Shown here: piece after piece, positions 1 to 7,763 of the stretch
Numbering within the stretch: the first letter of the stretch is position 1
Layout: the number at the start of each line of letters is the position of its first letter
Source: Lachnospiraceae oral taxon 107 str. F0167
GTDB lineage: Bacteria; Bacillota; Clostridia; Lachnospirales; Lachnospiraceae
Assembly: GCA_000209465.1 (NCBI GenBank)
Contig: GL890583.1
Span: forward strand, 193,116 to 257,115
DNA length: 64,000 nucleotides
Reading direction: 5' to 3'
Program-made: the position numbers and the translations under genes
Notes under the pieces: generated by a model
What the model saw: the letters and a program-made list of their open reading frames with translations, nothing else
Told to the model about the DNA's origin: nothing
Database searches by the model: none

Positions 1-1284
1 CTTATTACAAGAAAGAAGATAATATATAATGAAGTTGTGGAAGGAAGTATGGCGGAGAATAAGACTCATACAGGACTTATATTAAGAGATGAAAGCGTTG
101 AAGCGGCACCTGCCGGCGGATATATAAATATATATATGAGGGACGGGAAAAGGGCAGCCGTGGGAAGCAGAGTATATTCTCTTGATGCAACAGGGGATTT
201 AAAAAAATTGATGGAGGCATCAGCCGGTAAAGAGGATACGGTATCGGATTCGAGTGTTATTGAAATGAAGAAGAAATTATCAAATTTTACTTCAAACTAT
301 TCGGATTCCGATTTTGAATATGTATATGATACGAAGTACCTGCTTGACAATGCTGCAAGTGAACATTCCAATATTATAAATATAGAAAACATAGATAATA
401 TTTCAAATGAAAACGGATTAAGCTTAAATATGGTGACATCACCGGCATCGGGTGAGGTATCATATGCAATGGATGATATTGCGGAAAAAAAAGAAGAGGA
501 TTTGACTAAAAGTGATTTTGATTCTTCTAAGCATACTGTAAGCTATATAAAAAATGAACAGCTTGTAGAGGAGGGAACAAGAATATACAGAGTTGTACAC
601 AGTGAATCCTGGAGCATATATTTTGAGTTTGAAAAGGGCGAAGAAGAATTATATGCCGAGAAAAAAACATTAACTGTGAAATTTAAGTCAAATGGTTTAA
701 TACTTACCGGAGATTATTCAGTTGTAGAAACAAAAGACGGTTACAGTCTGGGGAAATTGACATTTGATAAATATATGGTACAATTCATATCAAACAGATA
801 TGTAGATTTTGATATTCAGTCATCATCAGTCAACGGTTTAAAAATACCTTCAAGATCGGTGCTTGAAAAAGATTTTTATACTATACCTATTGATTTTATA
901 GCAAAGGGTGGAGATGGTGTCAGTGACGGCTTTTATAAGGAGGTGGATAAGGACGGTAATGTTTCCACTGTATTTGTACCGGCTGAAATAATAAAGGTAA
1001 CCGATGTAAACTGTTATATAAGTACAGAAAATAAAGATATAGCATCAGGTGATAAATTGATAAAACCGGATTCAAATGAAATATTTGAGGTTTCAAATAA
1101 AGAAAAATTATTGGGAGTTTATAATATAAATAAAGGCTATACTATATTTAAAACAATTGATATACTTGGCTCAAACAAAGAGTTTTATATTGTAGATAAG
1201 GGAACAAAATATGGTCTGAAGGTATATGATCATATTTTATTAAATCCGGATAACTATAAAGAGGGGGATTTTATTTACCAATAG
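1..1284 (+). CDS. HlyD-like membrane fusion/adaptor protein, 5' end cut by window
   Basis: The reading frame is open back to base 1, with no convincing ribosome binding site before the in-frame GTG at 37 or ATG at 49, so the gene almost certainly begins upstream of the window. Two half-lipoyl-like segments are visible (around APAGGYINIYMRDG near the visible N-terminus and SPASGEVSYAMDD near residue 135, counted from the GTG at 37), separated by a short helical stretch. This layout is typical of HlyD/biotinyl-lipoyl-like adaptor proteins. The C-terminal half is beta-rich and ends in DNYKEGDFIYQ. It lies directly before yggS-sepF, a position where Clostridia often carry such a HlyD-like protein; its exact role there is not established. 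No partner ABC or outer-membrane component is visible. Family-level call only. Confidence 0.7.
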   Translation, partial: LITRKKIIYNEVVEGSMAENKTHTGLILRDESVEAAPAGGYINIYMRDGKRAAVGSRVYSLDATGDLKKLMEASAGKEDTVSDSSVIEMKKKLSNFTSNYSDSDFEYVYDTKYLLDNAASEHSNIINIENIDNISNENGLSLNMVTSPASGEVSYAMDDIAEKKEEDLTKSDFDSSKHTVSYIKNEQLVEEGTRIYRVVHSESWSIYFEFEKGEEELYAEKKTLTVKFKSNGLILTGDYSVVETKDGYSLGKLTFDKYMVQFISNRYVDFDIQSSSVNGLKIPSRSVLEKDFYTIPIDFIAKGGDGVSDGFYKEVDKDGNVSTVFVPAEIIKVTDVNCYISTENKDIASGDKLIKPDSNEIFEVSNKEKLLGVYNINKGYTIFKTIDILGSNKEFYIVDKGTKYGLKVYDHILLNPDNYKEGDFIYQ

Positions 1285-1292
1285 GAGAGAAT

Positions 1293-1973
1293 ATGGTTAA
1301 GGAAAACTTAAAAAATATCAGAGATGAAATGAATAACGCCTGTGAAAGAAGTAATAGAAACTTAGACGATATTACTCTTATTGCCGTAAGTAAGACAAAG
1401 CCGAATGAACTTATTATGGAAGCATATGAAAGCGGTGTAAGAGATTTCGGTGAGAACAAGGTACAGGAGTTACTGAGAAAAAAAGAAGAACTGCCGGATG
1501 ATGTAAGATGGCATATGATTGGACATTTGCAGACCAATAAAGTGAGGCAGCTCCTTGGAAATACGGTCTTGATACATTCTATTGACAGTATAAGGCTGGC
1601 AGATACAATAGATACCGAGGCAAGAAAAAAGGGGATTCATGTAGACGGATTGCTGGAAATAAATATTGCAAAAGAGGCTTCGAAATATGGATTTATAGAG
1701 GAAGAACTTGAAGAAATTTTGCCTATATTTGCAAGATATAAGAATTTACATATAAAGGGATTGATGACAATTGCCCCAAATGTAGAAAATTCAGAAGAAA
1801 ACAGAAAAAATTTTAAGAAATTAAAAAAATTGTCTGTTGACATAATTGATAAAAACTATGATAATGTAGAGGTAGAATTTTTATCAATGGGAATGTCCGG
1901 CGATTATATTGTGGCTCTTGAAGAAGGAGCAAACTTGTTAAGAGTTGGTACAGGAATATTTGGGAAAAGATAA
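1293..1973 (+). CDS. yggS: YggS/PROSC-family pyridoxal-phosphate homeostasis protein
   Basis: A 226-residue single-domain PLP-binding protein of the YggS (COG0325) family, which is thought to buffer free pyridoxal phosphate and has no known catalytic turnover. The PLP-lysine motif is visible as LIAVSKTKP (Lys near 36), followed by the family signatures FGENKVQEL and WHMIGHLQTNKV, and near the C-terminus LSMGMSGDY and LRVGTGIFG. Length is standard. The ATG at 1293 follows an AGGAGAG ribosome binding site. It sits 8 bp after the HlyD-like gene and just ahead of sepF, the usual yggS-sepF-ylmH order of Gram-positive division clusters. Confidence 0.93.
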   Translation: MVKENLKNIRDEMNNACERSNRNLDDITLIAVSKTKPNELIMEAYESGVRDFGENKVQELLRKKEELPDDVRWHMIGHLQTNKVRQLLGNTVLIHSIDSIRLADTIDTEARKKGIHVDGLLEINIAKEASKYGFIEEELEEILPIFARYKNLHIKGLMTIAPNVENSEENRKNFKKLKKLSVDIIDKNYDNVEVEFLSMGMSGDYIVALEEGANLLRVGTGIFGKR

Positions 1974-2002
1974 AAATAATTAGAATTGGAGAGCGTGTGA
2001 AG

Positions 2003-2527
2003 ATGGATATTTTTGACAAGATCAAAAGTTATTTGCGAGTTAGTGAAAGCGATGATGAATCATTTGACGATGATATGATCGAAATTGAAGATTATAATGA
2101 AGATGAAGATGATTCTGAAATCAAAAACGCAAGCGAGCAAGTGGAAGAAGAAGAGCCTATGAGGCCTAGAGTAGCAAGTAGGAATACCAGAGTTAATAAG
2201 GTTATACCTATAAGAAAAGACCTGGAAGTTACTATGTTTAGACCTTCATCAGTTGAGGAGTCAAGACTTGTGGTGGACAGCCTTAAAGAAGGAAAGACTG
2301 TTGTACTTAATCTTGAAGAGGTAAGAACTGCTATCGCACAGAGAATAGTGGATTTTATCTGCGGTGCGGCATATGATATGGAAGGAAACCTTCAGAGTAT
2401 ATCAGAGAGTATATTCATTGTAACACCTCCAAATGTAGGATTGTCAGGTGAGTTTGTAGATTTACTTGGAACAAGCGGTATTGATCGCAATAGTGCTGAT
2501 GCTTCAGGTTATGGTATGAGGTTATAA
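2003..2527 (+). CDS. sepF: Cell division protein SepF
   Basis: SepF is a membrane-associated FtsZ-binding protein that bundles FtsZ filaments and helps tether the Z-ring. The short N-terminal amphipathic helix (MDIFDKIKSYLRV) is the expected membrane anchor. It is followed by a strongly acidic linker (residues about 15-55) and the conserved C-terminal domain with MFRPSSVEE, VVLNLEE and DFICGAAYDMEG, ending in FIVTPPNVGL plus a Ser/Asp-rich tail. I chose the ATG at 2003; an in-frame GTG at 1997 is possible, because the GGAG at 1988-1991 lies 11 bases from the ATG and 5 from the GTG. It lies between yggS and ylmH. Confidence 0.93.
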   Translation: MDIFDKIKSYLRVSESDDESFDDDMIEIEDYNEDEDDSEIKNASEQVEEEEPMRPRVASRNTRVNKVIPIRKDLEVTMFRPSSVEESRLVVDSLKEGKTVVLNLEEVRTAIAQRIVDFICGAAYDMEGNLQSISESIFIVTPPNVGLSGEFVDLLGTSGIDRNSADASGYGMRL

Positions 2528-2529
2528 TT

Positions 2530-3279
2530 TTGGAAAAAGAAGAACTAATTCTAAGAAATAAAATTTTAGATTTAGCAAGAAAGGCATATTTTAAGAACGT
2601 TGTAACATATTCGGCGTTCTTAAATTTATATGAGCAGACAATATTCGAGCAGATTCAAAATGAATTGCCAAATATAAAAAATATTATGTTTGGTGGTTAT
2701 TCTGAAGCGGAAAGAAAGATTGTCTGTTTTTATTTTGATGAAATACCGGATTTTGATATGTTGGAATATATAAAGATTTTCCCATGCAATAAAAAATTTG
2801 CGGATAATCTTACACATAGAGATTTTCTTGGGGCGCTTATGAATCTGGGTATTGAAAGACATATGATCGGGGATATATGCATTGATGATAATACCGCCCA
2901 TATCATTACCTTTAAAACTATGTCTGAAACTATCATCAATGATTTGAGTATGGTTAAGCATACAAAGGTCGTTCTTGAAAAGGAAAATATAGACAGTCTG
3001 AAAAATATAAACAGACTTGAAAATAAAAGGATAAATATTTCTTCCGAAAGATTGGACTCTATTATCGGTTCGATATATAATATCTCAAGAAGCAAGGTAA
3101 ATTTATATATTGATGCCGGTAAGGTATTTATAAATTCAAAACAATGTTTTTCACATTCCGCCAAGATAAAGGATGGAGATATTATTACAGTAAGAGGGCT
3201 GGGAAGAGCAAGGTTTTTGGGAATAAGTGCTTTATCAAAAAAAGGCAGACTGTTTGCCGAAACAGAGATTTTTAAATAA
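2530..3279 (+). CDS. ylmH: YlmH-type S4-domain RNA-binding protein
   Basis: A 249-residue protein with an N-terminal YlmH-specific domain (residues about 1-170, containing FGGYSEAERKI and ALMNLGIERHMIGDI) and a C-terminal S4 RNA-binding domain (about 178-240, SRSKVNLYIDAGKVFIN). YlmH proteins bind RNA/ribosomes and have been linked to rescue of stalled 50S-peptidyl-tRNA complexes and to division gene clusters. The predicted start is TTG at 2530, only 2 bases after the sepF stop, with GAGG inside the sepF 3' end as the ribosome binding site. Close coupling to sepF is therefore likely. Confidence 0.9.
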   Translation: MEKEELILRNKILDLARKAYFKNVVTYSAFLNLYEQTIFEQIQNELPNIKNIMFGGYSEAERKIVCFYFDEIPDFDMLEYIKIFPCNKKFADNLTHRDFLGALMNLGIERHMIGDICIDDNTAHIITFKTMSETIINDLSMVKHTKVVLEKENIDSLKNINRLENKRINISSERLDSIIGSIYNISRSKVNLYIDAGKVFINSKQCFSHSAKIKDGDIITVRGLGRARFLGISALSKKGRLFAETEIFK

Positions 3280-3289
3280 GGATTATCAG

Positions 3290-4378
3290 ATGTATTTGAA
3301 CAGATTGGAAGTAAGCTTTTTAAATAAGCCATGTTATGATATTGTTATTTCAGACGGATTTTGTGAGTTAAAAAAAGAACTGGAGAAATTTAATATAGAA
3401 AGCAGGAAGATTTGTATTATTACAGATACAAATGTAGCCTCGTTATATTTAGAAGAAATAAAAGAAAAACTCGTTGATTTAAATGTGTTTGTACACAGCT
3501 TCGAGGCAGGAGAGCAGAATAAGCATTTGGATACGGTATCCCAAATATATGAAACTCTGATTCTAAACAAATTTGACAGGAAAGATATTTTATTTGCACT
3601 TGGAGGTGGAGTAGTGGGGGATATATGTGGCTTTGTGGCGGCAACATATCTTAGAGGTATAGATTTTATTCAGATTCCTACAACACTTCTTTCACAGGTG
3701 GATTCAAGTATAGGCGGCAAAACCGGAGTTGATTTTAAGCAGTACAAAAACATGGTCGGAGCTTTTTATATGCCGAAGCTTGTCTATGTAAATATAAATA
3801 CTTTAAAAACATTACCTAAATCGGAGTTTTCATCAGGGATGGGTGAAGTAATAAAGCATGGTCTGATAGCTGATAAAGATTATTATTACAAGCTCTATCA
3901 AAACAGTAAAAAAATATTGGAGGGGGATTCTAAAACTTTAGCGGACATGGTTTTTTGCAGCCAAAAAATAAAAAAGCAGGTAGTAGAAAACGATCCGTAT
4001 GAAAAAGGTCAAAGAGCTGTATTAAATTTTGGACATACATTGGGGCATGCTATAGAAAGGGAGAAAAACTTTGAACTTTCTCATGGTGATTGCGTGGGGC
4101 TTGGCATGCTTGCAGCTTTTGATATATGTATAAAAAAGCATAAACTAATGCAAGAGGATAAAGAATTTCTTATAAAGCTTATGAATATCTATTCATTGGA
4201 TACGGAAACGGATATAAATATTCAAGATGTAATAGAAGCTACATTAAGTGATAAAAAGATGGAATCAGGTAAAATAAAATTTATTTTGCTGGAAAATATA
4301 GGAGAAGGTTATATTGATACGGAAGTATCAAAAAAAGATATGTCGGAGGCATTAAATAGCATATGCAAAAAAATATAG
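3290..4378 (+). CDS. aroB: 3-dehydroquinate synthase
   Basis: AroB converts DAHP to 3-dehydroquinate, the second step of the shikimate pathway, using NAD and a divalent metal. The sequence shows the NAD-binding GGGVVGDICGFVAATYLRG, the IPTTLLSQVDSSIGGKTG motif, the metal region GEVIKHGLI, and metal-binding histidines in NFGHTLGHAIE and SHGDCVGLGM. I place the start at ATG 3290, after AAGGA at 3278-3282, giving 362 residues as usual for AroB. The longer frame from 3227 would overlap ylmH by 53 bases and adds no conserved sequence. The gene lies where DivIVA is usually found in related yggS-sepF-ylmH-lspA clusters. Confidence 0.95.
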   Translation: MYLNRLEVSFLNKPCYDIVISDGFCELKKELEKFNIESRKICIITDTNVASLYLEEIKEKLVDLNVFVHSFEAGEQNKHLDTVSQIYETLILNKFDRKDILFALGGGVVGDICGFVAATYLRGIDFIQIPTTLLSQVDSSIGGKTGVDFKQYKNMVGAFYMPKLVYVNINTLKTLPKSEFSSGMGEVIKHGLIADKDYYYKLYQNSKKILEGDSKTLADMVFCSQKIKKQVVENDPYEKGQRAVLNFGHTLGHAIEREKNFELSHGDCVGLGMLAAFDICIKKHKLMQEDKEFLIKLMNIYSLDTETDINIQDVIEATLSDKKMESGKIKFILLENIGEGYIDTEVSKKDMSEALNSICKKI

Positions 4379-4863
4379 TATATAAATTTGCTTCATTTTT
4401 GATTATGGTATCGGTTTTGGTAGGAGTAGATCAGTGGAGCAAGTATGAGGCTTTAAAGAAATTAAAGGGTGCACCTGCTCATCCTCTTATCGATAATATT
4501 TTGTATTTCTGGTATTCTGAGAACAGGGGTGCGGCATTTGGCATATTACAGGATATGCATATATTGTTTTATATAATTACAGTAATTGTTTTGATAGGAA
4601 TATTATATTTGCTGTTTAAAATGCCTTATGAAAGACATTATTACCCTTTGGGATTTTGTGGAGGCTTGATATTTGCAGGTGCTCTGGGCAATTTTATTGA
4701 CAGAGTTATAAGAAATTATGTGGTGGATTTTATTTATTTTAAACCCATCAATTTTCCTATATTTAATTTTGCGGATATTTGTGTAACTGTGGGAACTTTT
4801 TTACTGTTTATTTCTTTGATGTTTGTGTACAAAGAAAATGAATTGGATTTTTATAAAAAATAG
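4363..4863 (+). CDS. lspA: Lipoprotein signal peptidase (signal peptidase II)
   Basis: LspA is the membrane aspartyl protease that removes signal peptides from prolipoproteins. At 166 residues it has four hydrophobic membrane segments (about 10-24, 68-86, 95-115 and 136-156). The two catalytic aspartates are visible: Asp113 in GNFIDRV and Asp138 in FNFADIC, together with the conserved ENRGAAFGI loop. The start overlaps the last 16 bases of aroB, so translational coupling is likely. Substrates in this window would include the lipobox proteins beginning at 6592, 7764 and 44635. Confidence 0.96.
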   Translation: MQKNIVYKFASFLIMVSVLVGVDQWSKYEALKKLKGAPAHPLIDNILYFWYSENRGAAFGILQDMHILFYIITVIVLIGILYLLFKMPYERHYYPLGFCGGLIFAGALGNFIDRVIRNYVVDFIYFKPINFPIFNFADICVTVGTFLLFISLMFVYKENELDFYKK

Positions 4864-4880
4864 TTTTAGTTTGGAGACAG

Positions 4881-5795
4881 ATGGATAACTTTGAAATAAT
4901 AGCAGAAGAATCGGATATAAACAAAAGGATAGATGTGTTTTTATCTAAGAATCTGGAAAGTTTTTCAAGATCATATATTCAGGATTTGATTAAAAAAGGG
5001 AAGGCAACCATAGGCGGTAAAACAATAAAGGCAAATTACAGGTTGAGAGAAGGTGATATAGTAGCCTTGGCGATACCAAAGCCCGAGCCGCTTGAAATAC
5101 TTCCGGAAAACATACCTCTTGATATAGTTTATGAGGATAATGATGTAATACTGGTGAATAAGCCGAAAGGTATGGTGGTGCATCCTGCTGCAGGGCATTA
5201 TAGCGGTACTTTGGTAAATGCTCTTTTATATCATTGTAAAGACAATCTTTCAGGTATCAATGGAGTGCTAAGACCAGGAATAGTGCATAGAATAGATATG
5301 GATACCACAGGTATTATAATAGTTTGTAAAAATGATAATGCACATCAACATATTGCAAAGCAGCTGGCTGAGCACAGCATAACAAGAAAATATGTTGCTA
5401 TAGTAAGCGGAAATATAAAGGAAGACGAGGGTGTGGTGGATGCAGCCATAGCCAGATCCAAAAATGACAGAAAAAAAATGACTGTGGACAAGGATGGAAA
5501 GAGGGCTGTAACACATTTTAAGGTTTTAGAAAGATTAAATAATTATACATATATTGAATGTGTGCTGGAAACCGGAAGAACCCATCAAATTAGGGTACAT
5601 ATGTCCTATCTTCATCATCCCCTGCTTGGAGATGAAGTATATTCAAACAAAAAAGAAAATACAAAGCTGAAAGGGCAATGCCTTCATGCAAAGGTACTTG
5701 GATTTATTCACCCAAGTACAAATGAGTATATGGAGTTTGAGGCACCGTTGCCTGAATATTTTAAGGAAATTTTAATGAAATTTAGAAAGAATTAA
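4881..5795 (+). CDS. rluD: RluA-family 23S rRNA pseudouridine synthase (RluD-like)
   Basis: A 304-residue pseudouridine synthase with an N-terminal S4 RNA-binding domain (about 15-70) and a catalytic RluA-type domain. The catalytic aspartate is Asp139 in HRIDMDTTG, and the conserved LVNKPKGMVVHP and TGRTHQIRVHM motifs flank it. RluD-type enzymes modify helix 69 of 23S rRNA, although the exact target uridines cannot be read from sequence. It lies 17 bp after lspA, the conserved lspA-rluD pair of Gram-positive bacteria, and ends the first gene cluster. Confidence 0.93.
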   Translation: MDNFEIIAEESDINKRIDVFLSKNLESFSRSYIQDLIKKGKATIGGKTIKANYRLREGDIVALAIPKPEPLEILPENIPLDIVYEDNDVILVNKPKGMVVHPAAGHYSGTLVNALLYHCKDNLSGINGVLRPGIVHRIDMDTTGIIIVCKNDNAHQHIAKQLAEHSITRKYVAIVSGNIKEDEGVVDAAIARSKNDRKKMTVDKDGKRAVTHFKVLERLNNYTYIECVLETGRTHQIRVHMSYLHHPLLGDEVYSNKKENTKLKGQCLHAKVLGFIHPSTNEYMEFEAPLPEYFKEILMKFRKN

Positions 5796-5858
5796 GCTAT
5801 ATACTGCTTATATTAACATAAACACTAACTAAAAAGTTAGGATTGAATGACAAATATA

Positions 5859-5887
5859 TATACATCCTGCTTTTTATGTTATATAAT
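5859..5887 (+). promoter_or_regulatory. Candidate sigma-A promoter for the 5969 gene
   Basis: TATACA (5859-5864) and TATAAT (5882-5887) are spaced by 17 bases. The -10 is perfect and the -35 matches 4 of 6. It lies in the 173-bp gap after rluD and about 80 bases upstream of the cytidylate-kinase-like gene. Read by eye only. Confidence 0.4.
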
Positions 5888-5968
5888 AATCTGTATAGAT
5901 TAGCTGTAGTCGCATTTTATTTATGAAATGTAAAATGTAGACAGGAATTGGTTATTTAGGAGGTAGAT

Positions 5969-6595
5969 ATGGACAAAAGATTGGTTATTACCATTGGTAG
6001 ACAGTGCGGAAGCGGCGGAAGAAGAATCGGTCAGATGCTTGCCGAGCAACTGGGTATAAAATGCTATGACAAGGAGATACTCAATCGAGCTGCAAAAGAG
6101 AGCGGACTGGCTGCCGAGTTGTTTGAGACTCATGATGAGAAGCCGACAAGTTCATTTTTATACTCACTTGTAATGGACACATACTCACTGGGATATACAT
6201 CATCATCCTATATGGATATGCCTATAAATCATAAGATTTTTCTGGCACAGTTTGATACCATCAAAAAGCTTGCATCGGAAGAATCCTGTATTATTGTAGG
6301 TAGATGTGCCGATTATGCACTGGCAGAGGATCCGAATGCATTTTCAGTATTTATTACCGGAGATGATGAGGATAAGATAAAAAGAATTATGGAGACAAAT
6401 AATATCGAGGCTAATAAAGCGAAGGATATTATGATAAAAACGGATAAAAAAAGATCCAGTTATTACAACTACTATTCAAGTAAGAGATGGGCTGACTCAA
6501 GAAGTTATGATTTGACTATAAACAGTACAACTCTGGGACTTGAAGGCAGTGTGGAGTTGATAAAAACATTTGCAAAGATAAAAGGTTTACTATGA
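5969..6595 (+). CDS. Cytidylate kinase-like family protein
   Basis: A 208-residue P-loop kinase of the cytidylate-kinase-like family (Pfam Cytidylate_kin2). The N-terminal nucleotide-binding loop is GRQCGSGGRRIGQ, followed by AEQLGIKCYDKEIL and, further on, IIVGRCADYAL and a basic lid-like segment KAKDIMIKTDKKRSSYY. Members are widespread in Clostridia but their substrate is mostly untested, so true CMP kinase activity is not claimed. A strong AGGAGG ribosome binding site precedes ATG 5969. Its stop overlaps the start of the downstream amidase gene (ATGA), implying translational coupling to a secreted wall enzyme, which is unexpected for a nucleotide kinase. Confidence 0.88.
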   Translation: MDKRLVITIGRQCGSGGRRIGQMLAEQLGIKCYDKEILNRAAKESGLAAELFETHDEKPTSSFLYSLVMDTYSLGYTSSSYMDMPINHKIFLAQFDTIKKLASEESCIIVGRCADYALAEDPNAFSVFITGDDEDKIKRIMETNNIEANKAKDIMIKTDKKRSSYYNYYSSKRWADSRSYDLTINSTTLGLEGSVELIKTFAKIKGLL

Positions 6596-7734
6596 GAATA
6601 AAAATTATTTGTACAGCCATGATTATTTCCGGCATGCTTGTGGCATGTGGAGGTAATGCGGCAGAGACAAAAAGTGCGGAGAATACTTCCGGAGCTGTTA
6701 CAATGGAAAAATATGCAGACAGTACACAAAAGGGAGTGCAGTCCAAGGTTAAAAAATACAGAGTTATATCAGAAAGCGGCAAGGCAGTCGAAACTACAAA
6801 GGAAAGTACGGTGGCTGAGACTACCGCTGCGACTACTCAGGCGGAAACTACAATAGCAGAAAACACAAAGGCAGAAACGACTCAAGCACCTGATGTTTGC
6901 TTGTCTGCTCTGGTGCTTGAGCAGACAAGCAAACAAACAGAGCAGACAGAGGCAAAAAAAGAAACTGTCTCAGAGAATAAAGAAGGCGGGGAAATCGGGT
7001 TAAATCCTGAGTGGCAGTATGCTTCATTTTCAAAGATAAACTCAGGAAAAAGCGTATTATATAAGGCAGGGGAGAATGCCAAGGGTATTACAATAGCAGT
7101 CAATGCCGGTCATGGCACAAAGGGAGGTTCATCACAGAAAACACTTTGTCATCCTGACGGAAGTGCCAAGGTGACAAGCGGTACTACAAAGGCGGGGGCG
7201 ACTACAGCGATTGCGGTTTCAGAGGGCATGACCTTTGCCGACGGCACTACTGAGAGCACTGTAACATTTGAAATGGCTAAAGTATTAAAGGATGAACTCT
7301 TATCAAGAGGGTATAATGTATTGATGATTCGTAATGATACCGATGTCCAGCTGGATAATATTGCAAGAACAGTTATAGCGAACAATAATTCAAATGCACA
7401 TATTGCTCTTCATTGGGATTCGACCACAGCCGATAAGGGAGCGTTTTATATGGGAGTTCCTGAGGCGGACTCATATAGAAATATGCAGCCTGTGGCGTCT
7501 AACTGGGAAAAACATGAGGCACTGGGAAAGGCGCTTATTAACGGGCTGTCTGCAAACGGAACAAAAATATTCAGCAATGGAAGAATGGCTATGGATTTGA
7601 CTCAGACCTCTTATTCAACTATTCCGTCGATAGATATAGAGTTGGGAGATAAAACATCTAATCATGGAAAAGATGAATTAAAAAGACTTTCAAAAGGTAT
7701 TGCCGACGGTTTGGACATTTATTTCGGTAAATAA
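6592..7734 (+). CDS. Lipoprotein N-acetylmuramoyl-L-alanine amidase
   Basis: A 380-residue surface lipoprotein with a lipobox (MLVACGG, Cys about 19), a Thr/Glu/Ala-rich linker (about 25-130) and a C-terminal Amidase_3 domain (about 165-380). Zinc-ligand and catalytic features are visible: the histidine of IAVNAGHG, the histidine of NAHIALHWDS and the C-terminal glutamate in SIDIELGDK. Amidase_3 enzymes cleave the amide between MurNAc and the stem peptide. Within the linker, residues about 100-116 (APDVCLSALVLEQTS) interrupt the low-complexity pattern and coincide with a perfect DNA inverted repeat at 6894-6935. The start overlaps the preceding gene by 4 bases. Confidence 0.88.
   Translation: MRIKIICTAMIISGMLVACGGNAAETKSAENTSGAVTMEKYADSTQKGVQSKVKKYRVISESGKAVETTKESTVAETTAATTQAETTIAENTKAETTQAPDVCLSALVLEQTSKQTEQTEAKKETVSENKEGGEIGLNPEWQYASFSKINSGKSVLYKAGENAKGITIAVNAGHGTKGGSSQKTLCHPDGSAKVTSGTTKAGATTAIAVSEGMTFADGTTESTVTFEMAKVLKDELLSRGYNVLMIRNDTDVQLDNIARTVIANNNSNAHIALHWDSTTADKGAFYMGVPEADSYRNMQPVASNWEKHEALGKALINGLSANGTKIFSNGRMAMDLTQTSYSTIPSIDIELGDKTSNHGKDELKRLSKGIADGLDIYFGK
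6881..6935. repeat. Two interlocked perfect inverted repeats inside the amidase gene
   Basis: Arm TGTTTGCTTGTCTGCTC (6894-6910) is the exact reverse complement of 6919-6935, a 17-bp stem with an 8-base loop. Overlapping it, CTCAAGCACC (6881-6890) is the exact reverse complement of 6912-6921. The structure lies wholly in coding sequence for the Thr-rich linker. Confidence 0.9.
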
Positions 7735-7763
7735 ATATGATAATCAAAATATAAGGGAGTATT

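Noticed and set aside
3227..3289. Longer AroB start inside ylmH
   Set aside because: Adds 21 residues with no homology, overlaps ylmH by 53 bases and has no ribosome binding site; ATG 3290 has AAGGA and gives normal length.
2730..3332. Open minus-strand frame of 200 codons opposite ylmH
   Set aside because: The plus strand carries a recognisable S4-domain protein; the antisense product resembles no family.
5825..5840. CTAACT-AAAA-AGTTAG hairpin after rluD as a terminator
   Set aside because: Only six mostly A-T pairs and no T-run follows.
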